Shown here: piece by piece, positions 15,001-27,000 of the stretch
How positions within the stretch are numbered: the stretch's first letter is position 1
How the letters are laid out: each line of letters begins with the position of its first letter
NCBI GenBank assembly: GCA_910585575.1
Contig: CAJUFS010000001.1
Coordinates: forward strand, 116,321 to 149,491
DNA: 33,171 bases
Source of the DNA: an uncultured Adlercreutzia sp.
Lineage (GTDB): Bacteria; Actinomycetota; Coriobacteriia; Coriobacteriales; Eggerthellaceae
Reading direction: 5' to 3'
The notes under the pieces: generated by a model
Told to the model about the DNA's origin: nothing
Databases searched by the model: none
The model's input: the letters and a program-made list of their open reading frames with translations, nothing else
Position numbers and translations under genes: made by a program

Positions 15001-18000
15001 TGGGCGGCAAGATGGTGCTGAACAACACCTGCCTGGCCACAGCCGAGGCTCCTCAGGGGTCGCGGGCGACCAATCCGACTACGCTGCTGGCACCGGCGCA
15101 GGAGGACAGCGCCGTGGTGTGGTGGAAGGCCTACAAGAACGAGGAAGCCGAAGCAGCTCCGACAGTGTATGCCCAAACGGGCACCAAGGCCGTTATGCGC
15201 AAGCCGCTCATCCGCACCTGGAACTCGATCGGCGCCGACGGCGTGGGCGCCGATGCCGATGAATACTATGTGCAGAACGAGGGCGACGTGCGCCAGCTGA
15301 ACGTGCACGTGGAGAACCGCTATTGGTGGAACGACACAGCCGTCGACACCGTGAAGCGCAACAACCCCGAGGTCAGCTACTTGAACGAGCGCCGCCAGCA
15401 CACCTACGCCGTGGACGGCGGCCAGATGGGCTCGCTGGTTCTGCCCATTGTGACCGTGGTGCTGCCCGAGAACTTGGCGCCGGTCAACGGCGAGACGAAC
15501 CGACCCTATCCGCGCTTGGTTGACTACGAGCAGCCCTTTGTCGTGCGCGACTGGAACCTGGTGAACGCCCATGACGCCAACGCGACGAGTCGTTCCAAGG
15601 TGGGGGCGTCGGCCAATATGGCGAAGGCCGACGCAGCGGCGCTGTTCGACGCGACGGTCACTTACGAGCTGACCGACGACCCGGTGACCGGGGCCAAGCA
15701 GTACCGCTTCGTGGTGCGCTTCATCGCCAAGCCTGCAGGCATCAACGGCGATGCGGCAGCCGAGCACGCCCTGCGCTCGACGGACATGGATGTCTTCAAG
15801 TTCGACGTCATTACCGTGGGCGACGGCGAGACGGCGGCGGCCACGGCCGACGGCGCCCACGCCGAGGTGCAGCGCTCTTTCGAGAACATCCGCACCTACG
15901 TGTCGAGCCAGGTGCCCAACTTCAAGTTCCTGACTGACACCGACATCGCCGGCAACCCCTACGAGGTCGGTAGCGCCTACCAGCGCCGCTACGATGGGGA
16001 CGTGTCGGATAAGCGCCTCGATTCGCGCCAGGCCATCTATATGGTGAAGGGCCATGTAGTGACGCCGCTGCCCTTGTTGGACCAGAACCATTATGCGGAA
16101 GTTCATGACGTGGTGAATTTCTATGACGCGACCGACTATTCTTTCTTCACGCAGGCCCAGCGCGATGCCATGAAGGTTGCCGAAGTTAAGTATTCGCAGA
16201 ACAGTCTGTTGGGATGGATTGTTATTGGCGGTCGAAAGTTCGATTACTACTGCGATCACTATAACGAGTGCACGGCTTGCACCGATTACGTTCGCGTCAA
16301 GGCGAGGACGAACTGGACCGATCAGCAGCTGGAAGATAGGGGCATTTTCCCCTGTACCTGCGTCGATCTTGCGAAAAGCACCGCTGCGACGCTCAACGGA
16401 TCGGGAACTAAGGTCCTTTCCCAGGCCAAGGTGCAATACAAGAACTATAGAACAGGAACGGGAGCGAATCTCAACGAGCCGACTACCGTTAAGCCGGAAT
16501 TCAATAATCCCTCGAATAGCAATTATCCGGGTGTCACGTGCTTGCCTGGCACGGGCAACTGTGACTCCAATGCCGATGGCTGCGGGTGGCATCCCATTTG
16601 GTCGATCGTCGATGACAAGGATGTGGTAACGGGCTTCCGCTGGAGTGCCTGTGCCACGCACAACCGCCATCACACCAACGATTACGTGGTGGCCGAGGAG
16701 TTCGCCACCTATGGCGTTATGCCCGCCGATCCCATTGACGACGGCACCTTCCAGCGCGACAGCCGCGATGCCACGAAGGTGATCACCCGCGAGGCCACTG
16801 AGAGCTCCTACACGAACAAGTTGGTGCGCATGACCGCGCGCTACTACGAGACTGATGATGTGCTAAATTGCCTCGAGGCGGGGGAGGCGCGCCTGCATGT
16901 GGAGGACTACTGGTTCCGTCCGCAAATCGGCACGCTCACCTCTTCTTTGGGCTACGCGCTCTCTGCGGCATCGACGGCACGCCTGAACGGCAATGACGAG
17001 GTGAAGACGACCTACGGCTTCATTAACCGCATGACGGGCACCGCAGCCTCGACCAAGGACGGCGGCGTTATGGCGGGCCTGAAGCTGCGCCGCTGGGGCA
17101 CGCCCAACCTGGATATCACCTACAAGGTGCAGCCCGACAGCGGCTATGGCACCGGCGTCGACACTATGGACGGCGGGGCTGTGGCAGGCCAGGTGCTCGA
17201 CCGGGCCGGCACCACCAAGAACGACAAGAACGACCCGTGGCAGTACGGTGAGTCGCTTTGGTACGCCGCCAAGCTGTCGAACCTGCCCTCCCAGAGCGGC
17301 GACCGATTCGACGGCTCGCCAGTGTTCCACGCCAAGTACGTGTACGCCCTCACCCTTCCCAAGGAGACGACGTACTTCACCAACGAGGCCATGATGGCGT
17401 TCACCAACAAGGACGCCGACGTGGCGGCCCTGCAGAATATCATGGCTGCGGGAACGTTCTACGATGACGACAACCCGCCCTTCGTTGTGGAATGGACCCA
17501 TACGCCGCGCGGCGCCTCTGCGCCCGTGGTGGAGCAGTTGACTCCGCGGCAGCTGTTGGAGCGGGGTTGGACGATCGACATTACCAAGCAACCGGACTAC
17601 GGTACGGCCACCTACGATAACCGCGAGTTCGCCAAGCCCGACAGTGATGACCCGCTCGACCTTGCCGATCCGGTGTTCGGCGCCACCAAGGTCAAGGAGC
17701 GCGAGACCGAGACGCTCGTGTTCGAGATCGCTCCGCCCGATGACGCTACCGACGAGGAGTTCGCTACCTACGATACGCTGCTAGAGGCGTACTGGGCTGG
17801 CGTGCGCCCCGATGGCTATCTGGGTATTGGCGAATCGCTTACCCTGAAGGTGCGCGCCCGTATCGATAACCTCTTCGACGAGGCCTATGCCGCGGACCAC
17901 TCGCCGCGGACTTTGACCTACTGGGACAAGGTCAACGCCATCAACACGGTGCTGAGCGAGTCCTCGACGGCGCGCGTCACCACCCATGACAGCCGCCTGA

Positions 18001-21000
18001 TGTGGCTCGACGACGATCGCTCGGGCAAGGGATGGACGCACACGAGCGCCACCGGCGCCAAGGCCAGCAAGCCGGCGCAACTGGCGCAGTCGGGCATCGA
18101 CGGCGTGGAGTTCATGCCCTACGGTTTCGCCGCGCAGAGCCCCTCGACCTATCGCATTCCCGCCCAGAAGAAAGACACCGACCATGAGGAGTACGTGCGC
18201 GACGATACCGCCGAGACGGTGCCCGAGGCTGATTACGACCATGACGGCGCGCTCGATGACATTTACCTGAAGGCCGAGTCGGGCATCTTCCGCATCTGGT
18301 GCCCCAGCTCGTCTGTGCGCGGGGACACGGCCTCGCCGCGCGATCTGGTGCTCGATAAGGACTGGAACACCAGCGTGGCCAACGATACCACCTGGCGCGC
18401 CGACAACCAGTTCTACATCACCCAGGCCGTGAACACGGGCGGTGCCGTGAACAGCTTCATCATGGATTGGCAGCTGCCCTATTACGCCACGCAGTTCTCC
18501 ATGACCACCGACGCTCCCTTCCGCTCGCTCACCTCGCCGGTGTACCGCATTCTGAAGCAGAACGTGCAGACGATCATGCCCGGCGTGTGGGAGGTGCCGG
18601 GGGCCGAGTACAACGCCGACGGCACGCCCGCCAACGAGCTGGCCGAGCGGGCCGACAACCTGCGCCTGTACGTGTGGGTGCGCACGGCCTCGCTCGACCG
18701 CAACAGCGCAAACAGCGTGTACTACGAGCAGAACGGCAACGATCCGGCGGGCAGCGACAACGAGAACTATGCCCTGCCGGGCACCGATGCCGACCGCGAC
18801 TACTTCTACGGCGAGGACGATATCGTCTTCGATCAGGACGGCCATCAGATAAGCGGCGACGCCAACAGCGCCGATCAAATCTACAGTGGCAATGCCCTGC
18901 GCGATCCGAACAGCGCTTGGAAACTAGTGGGCATCTTCGACGCCACGGATCCGGACAACGCATCGCATCCCATCGACGTGAGCTCGCTGACCGGTGGCGC
19001 GGCCCAGGACATTCGCCAGATTCGCTGGGTGGTGAAGGCTGTGTCGCCGCGCGACGGCCACGGCGGTGCGGGCAGCGTGGAGAGTGAGAACGCCACCTTG
19101 GGCGAGGAGCTCGACACCTTCCGCAGCTACGAGGAGGCGGTGCCCCACGGACTGCGCCTGAAAGTTGACGCCATGCCCGACGATGATTCCTCGGCCATCA
19201 CCAAGGCGGCCACGGCGGGCAGCCAAGAGGCCGACGAGCTCGACCCCGGTCGCTTGAGCACGGGCTGGGAGCCGCGCAAGACCCAGGACGGCCTGGACTA
19301 CGAGCGCACGCCGTCGGGTTCCTACTCCACGGTGGGGCAGACCCCCATGCCCGAGTCGCTTACGAAGAACGCCGCCGGAGTTCATTGCCTGATCAGCATC
19401 GATGTGCGCAAGCCTATCAACAGCTCGCCCTTCGTTGCGCTGGCAGCGAGCGATTCGGATGACAGTTCGGCCGAGACGCCGGCGGTCCACGTGAACCACT
19501 TCCTGTCTGGTGTGCTGCGCTACGACGACACGAAGTACCTGGAGGTAGAGCGTCAGCGTGTGGGCTTCTACCGCGTAAACGAGAAGCCGACGCTGCGGCT
19601 GGACTTGGAGCAGTCGTACTTTAGCGGCAGCGGCAATGCCGGCTACCATTGGGAGTCGGGCACGCCCGAGATCAACACCCAGGCGTCCAAGATGATGCGA
19701 CTCAAGTTGACGCTGACGAATTTGGACGAAGAGCAGATGGCGACGCTCGGTTTGACCGATCGCGAGCCCGATACCTGCACGAATCCGGATATGTCGCTGA
19801 TGCTTCCCATTCTGGAGAATTTCGGTGCCGCCAGCATGCTCACCGACGGATCGCTGTCCTATGTGCCCTATCGTGAGGTGGTGCAAACGGATGGCGACGG
19901 CAGTGCGACCTGTCCGCTGAACTCGGCCTATCGCACACGGCCCGAGACCGAGGTGGTGACTCAGCGCAATCCCTTCACCGGTGCCGACGAGCAAGTGGTG
20001 GTGGTGAAGAACCCCGCTGAGAATTTGGATGCCGTCACGCCGCTGTGGACCTACCATATCGAGAAGCAGAACGCCGCCTTCGGTACGGCAAAGCGCACCG
20101 AGGAGAAGGAGATCACCTTGCCGGACGGCACGACCATGACCGTGACGGTGGCCACGAGCGAGGACGACATCTACGACTTGGATCCGAGCGATCCGACGCG
20201 TGTCCATCCGTTGACGCTGACCGATCCCCAGGTGCGCGCGGCCACGGACCCGGAGGGCCCGGGCAGCCTGCTGGCGGCCGACAAGCGCGGCGACGTGGTA
20301 AGTACCGTGGAGCGCAAGTATTTGAGCTGGCACTTCACCGGAGAAACCCAGGACGACGGTTCGGTGGGCGCTGCGGCGCTCACGCCGGGCCAGGCCATTG
20401 TGGTGGAGATCATGATTCCCGTGAAGCCCGATGCCAACGCCACGCTGGGCTTCGACTACCTGAAGTCGAGCGGCTATGCCTACAAGGACGGCAACTACGA
20501 CCCCTATATCCCCGACAACCAAGACACCACCTCCACCAATTACATCTACGATTCGCGCGACTGGAACCTCGACAACGTCAACGCCGAGATGCTGATCCAG
20601 GTGGAGCTGCCGGCCGTGGGCTTCGCCTCGGTTGAGACCCACGACCAGTCGAAGAGCTCTTCTTCCTCGCGCTCTTCGAACTACACGAAGAAGGTGAACG
20701 GCCCGGCGGCTGTGCCCGAGGGCGGCGATTACTCCTACACGATGCGCGCTATCAACCGCGGCGGCTCTACCACGCTGTCGCCCAGCTACGTGCATACGGT
20801 GCTCTTCGACGTCATGCCCTACGCCGACGACACCATGATTTTCAACAACACCGGCGCGAACAGCGTTCCGCGCCTGTCCACGTGGAACGGCTGGCTGAAA
20901 GACTTCGACTCGCTGAAGATGTCGGTGAACGCGCCTATGAGCTCTGATGGTATCGGCTCTCATGAGCTGACGTCCGACGAGTACCAAATGTGGCTCGGTC

Positions 21001-24000
21001 CCTTCGACTTCGATGCTGCGGCCGATGTCATGGTGCCGCTCCAAGAGGATGCCCTGCCGCAAATTTGGAGCCTGGGCAGTGAGAACAACCGGCGCATCTA
21101 CTTCAACGAGCGCAATACGCTTATCAGCGAAGATGCCGAGAAGAAGCTGCGGGAGGCGCATTTCGTGAAGCTGGAGGAGATCAAGGCCTACTGCCAGCGT
21201 CATCCCGAGCAAGAGGAGAAGCTGCGCAAGGCCGTGCGTGCCGTGTGGGCGCAGATCACGAAGGAGACCCTGTTCCTGCCCACGGCCGGCTTCTTCCAGC
21301 TGGACTACGAGATGCATGCCCCGCTGAACCTGCCCAAGTACCTGGGCAGCACCAACGGCGTGGCCGACTTCGATATGAACGCCGAGGCCAATCCTGGGCT
21401 GGCCGAGCGCCTGGCCGAGGTGACCCAGTGGAACAGCTTCGTTCAGCGTATTAACATCCGTTCCGGCACGGTTGGCGACACGACGGCCAAGGTGCTCGAG
21501 GACAAGCAGGCCGGCGCCTACATCGACGCTCCGGCCACGCGCGGCTATATTGGCGACTACATCTGGATCGATGCGAATTGGAACGAGCTGCAGGACGACA
21601 CCAATGCCGAGGTGACGGGAACGACCACGGACGATCTGGGTCGCGATACGACCTACCATCGCGGCGACAACGGCCGCTTCCTCCTGTCCACCGACAAGAC
21701 CTTCGACGCCCAAGGCAATTGGCTGGGCAACTTCAAGAACGCCGACGGCGCCACCGTGGCCACCAAGAGCGGCCTTATCGACCTGGACTATGACGGCGAG
21801 GTGGAAGATCCCGGCGTGAACGGCGTCAAGGTGGAGCTGCTGAACGAGTACGAGCAGCCGGTCAACCGCGAGGGCCAGGTGGCGAAGTGGGACATGAACC
21901 CCGAATCCGGCGAGTACCGCTGGACGCTCTACGATGCCCGCGGCGAGAATCGCGTTCTCAATGATATCGGCGGCTGGGTGGTAGCCGAGGGCGGCGCTCC
22001 GATCTCCTACACCTCCGAGAGCGACTACTACGGCAACCGGGGCTACTGGGTGCTGTCCGACATCAATCCCAAGCCCGAGGACAGCGAGGGCGTTCACAGC
22101 TACAAGCTGCGCTATACCTTCCCGGCGGAGTACTCGGCCTATTCGGTGACCACGAAGATGATCGGACCCGATCGCGATAACCCGGTGCGGGTGGAGCGCA
22201 TCCCCGATGATCCCGCCACGCCCGAGAACGAAGCGCGCCTGGTGGTGACCACGGAGAATCCGATCACCATCGACGAAGTGGCCTACGAGCAGGATTCTTT
22301 CAAGGATCTGGCCTATGATCGCTACATGAACCCTGATGGAGCCCACCGTGTCTATGATGCCAAGGCCATGAGCTACGATGTGGGTATCGCCCGTCCTGTG
22401 GTGTACGAGGGCACGGTGTTCCGCGATGACCGTCTGGCCGAGGCCCAGCCGGACTGCACCTTCGCCGAGGGCCAGGAAATCGATTTGAGTTATATCGACG
22501 GCTACATGGATCATCAGGAGAGTTCGAGTGCGGCGGACCCCGAGGCGACATTCATGGAGCAGCGCATCGGCGGCATGTGGGTAACGGTGCATGAGTACGA
22601 CGAAAAAACCGGCGTTGTGCAAGAAGCGGTGGCCCTCGACGCCAACGGGGAGCCCGCGGAAATTCTGACCGAGGCGGATGGTCTTTTCTCGTTCATGTTG
22701 AAGCCCGGTCGTTCCTACGTAGTGCGCTGCACCGACAGCGTCACCTCGCGCTTCATCAAGCCGACGCCTTATATTTTCACACAGAACCCGCTGCTCTGGC
22801 CTGATGAGAGCCAGACGCTATTCGACAACGACCTTATCATCACTGCGATGCCCAATGGCGATACGGAGTACGATACCCATCCCTTCCAGGCTCAGGTACC
22901 CGTTAATGCCCAGGGTCATGCCGTGTACGAGCAGGGAGAGGAATGGCGCGGATACGAGGTGTACCGCAAGCTGGCCCTTGGCTTCGTCGATGGAACGAAG
23001 GGCTTTTTGGGCAATAAGATCTGGGAGGACGAGGATTACGACGGCCACCAGGCAGAGATCAGCGACCGTGGCATTGCGGGCGTGAAGCTGACCGCCGAGC
23101 AGTATTGGTGGAATCCGAACGCGAACGGAGCCGGCCGTGGTGGCTGGTCGCTGACGAACCGCGAGTTCCCCACTGAAGTGACCAACAACGCGGGTGTCTA
23201 CGTGTTCAAGGGCCTGGCCACCTATGTGGTGGATCCGCTTGACGACACCCCGGGCAAGCCCGACGACATGAAGGATCGCTACTTGGCCGGCTATCGTCTG
23301 CGCATCGATGCGGAAGATGTGGCATCGCTGCCGGATATGTGGAGCTTCACCTTGCGCGACAACGCGCGTACCGTGACGGGCGCCTCGGACGATCTCCTTG
23401 ATTCCGATATCTGCACGCTGCCCCTGATGGGTGTCGATAGCGCCCAGCTCAACCCCGAGGCGCGCGGACTGGAGCCGGTGTACTACTTCAATGAGAGCGG
23501 ATCCCATGCAGGTATCGATCTGGCCAACGGCGTGTTCTTCGACTCGATGATCGTGATGGCCGGCCTTGAGATGGTCGGTAAATCCGATCCGGCCAATGTG
23601 GTGACGGTCAACGTGCCGAATGGCGGAAGCTATCGCTTCGATTTGCTGAATGCTCAGCGCTACGACCAGTGGGATGCCGGTATGGTGAAAGTGCCCACGG
23701 CGGGCATTTCCGGTCGCGTGTGGAATGACGCCAACGCAGACGGCTTGCAGGCCAAGGATGCCGCGGGAGCTTGGGCGGCCAGCGAGCCGGGTCTTGCGGG
23801 CGAGCGCGTCGTGCTCACCCAGTGGTACTATGACGCCTCCCGTACGAATCTCGAGGATGGAGGGAGCCACTGGTTCCGCAACGTCGACTTCGGCGTCGAC
23901 AAACGCACGACGGGGGTTGCCCCGGGGGCCACGGTGGGAACGCCGGCGCCGGCTGGAACTGATCCAGCAGCAGCGACTCCCGATAGCGCCGGCCTGCTGC

Positions 24001-27000
24001 CGGGCGAGCTCATGGTGCTTACCGATGACGAAGGCCGCTACGCCTTCGGCGATCTGCCTACGGCCTACACCACGGACGACGGGGTGCAGTACCTGGCCGC
24101 TTACCGCGTGCGCCTGGTGTCGCTGCATCAAGACGTCGATCCGACTACCGGCGACCCAGTAGGGGAGCCGTGGCTCGCTACGCGGCCCCATGAGGGTACC
24201 GTGGCAAGCTTGGCCATCGACTCCGACGTGCTAGATACGGAAAGCCTTGCTCTGGTCGATCGCGAGATCGTAGGGGCGACGACGGTAAAGCGCGCCCATG
24301 AGGGCCAGGTGATTCTGGCGGCCACGGTGCCGTTGGCCCGTGCGGGGCAGTATTCCCAGATGACCCTCGGTGGCCTCGACGCACCTTCGGCGCTGCCTAC
24401 GGCTTTTGACTGGTTGCGGGTGCGTGACGACGCCGAAGAACGCGACGGGGCACTGTGGGTGCGCGGTGGCGACGCAGGCCAGCTCAAGCGTCCTGTGGCC
24501 GATATCGAGGGCTATCTGTGGGAAGATCCGGACAATGACGGCATGCACAGCGCCAACGAGGCTGGCGTCGGCGGCATTCGCGTGACGCTGGAGCGCTACA
24601 TTCCCGACCCGCTGAACAGCGACGGCGACGGTGACGGCTGGCAGCGCGACCCGGCGTGGTATCCCGACTGGGAAAACGACCCCGATTATCTGGTATACAA
24701 CCCCGTGGGCGGTGGAGATACCGAGACCGGGGGAGACACCGGCGATGCTGGCGAATCTGGCGAAGGTTCGGATCCGGACAACGGCCACAGCGGCGAGGCT
24801 GACGGCTCAGGCAATGGTGCCGATACGGGCGATGGCAACGGCGGTGAGACGGGCAATCCTGGCGATGGCGCTGAGGCCGGTGCTGGCGCTGAGGGCGGCA
24901 ACGGTGAAGACGGCAGCGACAGCGAGGGCGAACCCGCGGCCGTCGCCGAGGTTGCCTCGACGGCTGCGGACACCGTCGACGCCTGGGGCGCCTATGACGA
25001 TCATCCCCAGAAGGGCATCGGCTCCGACCGAGCCGGGCACAGCACGTTCACGGATGCGAACGGCCGCTATTGTTTCGCGGACCTGCCTACCCAGCAGGTG
25101 GAAGCCGATGGCTCGGTGACGGTGTTCGCCTATCGCGTGCGCGTTACCGTCGATCCCGATTTGCGCTACACCTACCTTATTGGCAAGTACCGCCAGGGCT
25201 CTGACTTCACGGTTGATTCCGACCTGCGCTATTCGGACGCCTACCTGATGGATCCCCAGCGCCGTGAGTACGACGTGCTGCTTGATCGCCGCGATAGCGG
25301 TTCGCTGCCCGATAACGTGGTAGGAGCCGCCCCGGCTAACAATCCCAACCAGGACGGCATGGCGTCCGTGGCGGCGTTCGATGGGCTGCTGGCCAGCGCC
25401 CTTGCTGCGCCGGCATTGATGGACTACCCCTACGACCTGGCGAAATCTGCCGATCGCGCCAACAACGACGGCATGGTGGAGAACCCCAACCGCGCCGAGA
25501 TTGCCGGCGTGCTGTGGTCGGATCTCGATCATGACGGCGTGCGCGACGCCGGCGAGGAGCCGCTGGTCGACAAACGGGTGAAGCTGATCAAGTGGTATCT
25601 GGATGTCGACAACACCACGTGGGTGCGCCTCGAAGACACCGAGGAGACCTTCACGGATGCCTCGGGTCGCTATTCGTTCACCAACCAGCTTTCGTACTTG
25701 AAGCTCGACCCCGATGTTATCGCCGAGCGTTATCCGGATGCACAGGAAGATCTGGCCGTCAAGCCCTTCCTCATGGGCTATACCGTCGAAGTGCAAAACG
25801 ACAACAGCGATGGCCATGGCGTGGACTACCAGCGGGTGAGCGAACGGGAGCAGGGCGGCGACGAGGCGCTCTCTTCTAAGGCTGTGGCACCCCAGGATGC
25901 CGATGAGCGATTGGGCTACGACGACCAGTGGTACCCCATCCAGTGGCGTGCCGACAATGTAGCCGTCACGGATGGCAGCCGCGCGGTGGACGGTCGCTTG
26001 GTGCTGGCCAATCCCATCGTGGCCGGCAGCTCCGATGAGCATAAAGTGCGCGGATTCGACGTGTCCAGCGCCTCCTCGCAGCTGGCCATGAACGGTGGCT
26101 TCACGCCGCTGATGATCGAGGGCAACGTGTGGCGTGATGACTACGACGGCGTGCGGCAGACTGACGAGCCCGGCATCGCCAACGTTACTGTTGAGCTGAC
26201 CCGCTACTGGTACGCTGCCCCCGCCGAGGAAGACGAACCGGCCGAAGAGGGCGGAGAAGGCGCCGAGGGTGCTGACGACACTGGTGATATACAGGTGCTG
26301 AGCGCGGACGAGTCCGAGGTGCCTGGAGAGAACGAACCAGGTGAGGAAGATGCGTCGGCGTCCGATGGCGATGCCTCGACGCCGGAGGCCCCAGACGATG
26401 AGACCAGCGAGGGCGATGAAGCCAATGACGCTGAGGAGTTGGCTCCCGCGGCTGCGCCGCGTTGGATGTTCGACGCCTCCTTCGGCGACGGCGCGGGCAA
26501 GCGCGTAGCCCAAACCGACGCTGCGGGCCTATGGCGCTTCACCGACCTGGAATCGACGGGGACCATCGAGGTTGACGGCGAGGCCATCGATGTCGTGTTC
26601 GGCTACCGCGTCAACCTGCCGTCGCTTCCCGCGGGCTATTCGGTCACCAAGATGAACCGAGGCTCCGACGACACCGACTCCGATCTGGATGAGATGACCA
26701 CGCGCGTTGCGCCTGACGATCCGACGCGCGGTCTGATTGTTCTGGCGGCGCCGGCCTCGGACAATGAGACGAGCGATCCGGTGAAAGCGCCCGGTCTTGA
26801 CGGAGACGATTGGTCGGTTCACTGGACGCGCTCCAGTTTGGCCAACGATGCGGGTCTGGTGCCCTGGCGTGCCGCCGTCATCAGCGGCCGAGCCTGGCGC
26901 GACTTCGATCGCGACGGTATTCAGGACGAAACGGAAGTAGGCATCAAAAACGTTAAGGCCACCCTGGAGCGGTCTGTCGAAACAGGCGTTGAGGGCGAAG

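Noticed and set aside
18924-22622. Long minus-strand open frames inside the giant gene (for example 1,232 codons here, 1,009 codons at 11466-14495)
   Set aside because: They are antisense shadows of a GC-rich coding strand: the translations are rich in His, Arg, Val and Leu, show no family motifs, and the plus-strand frame is clearly the real one.
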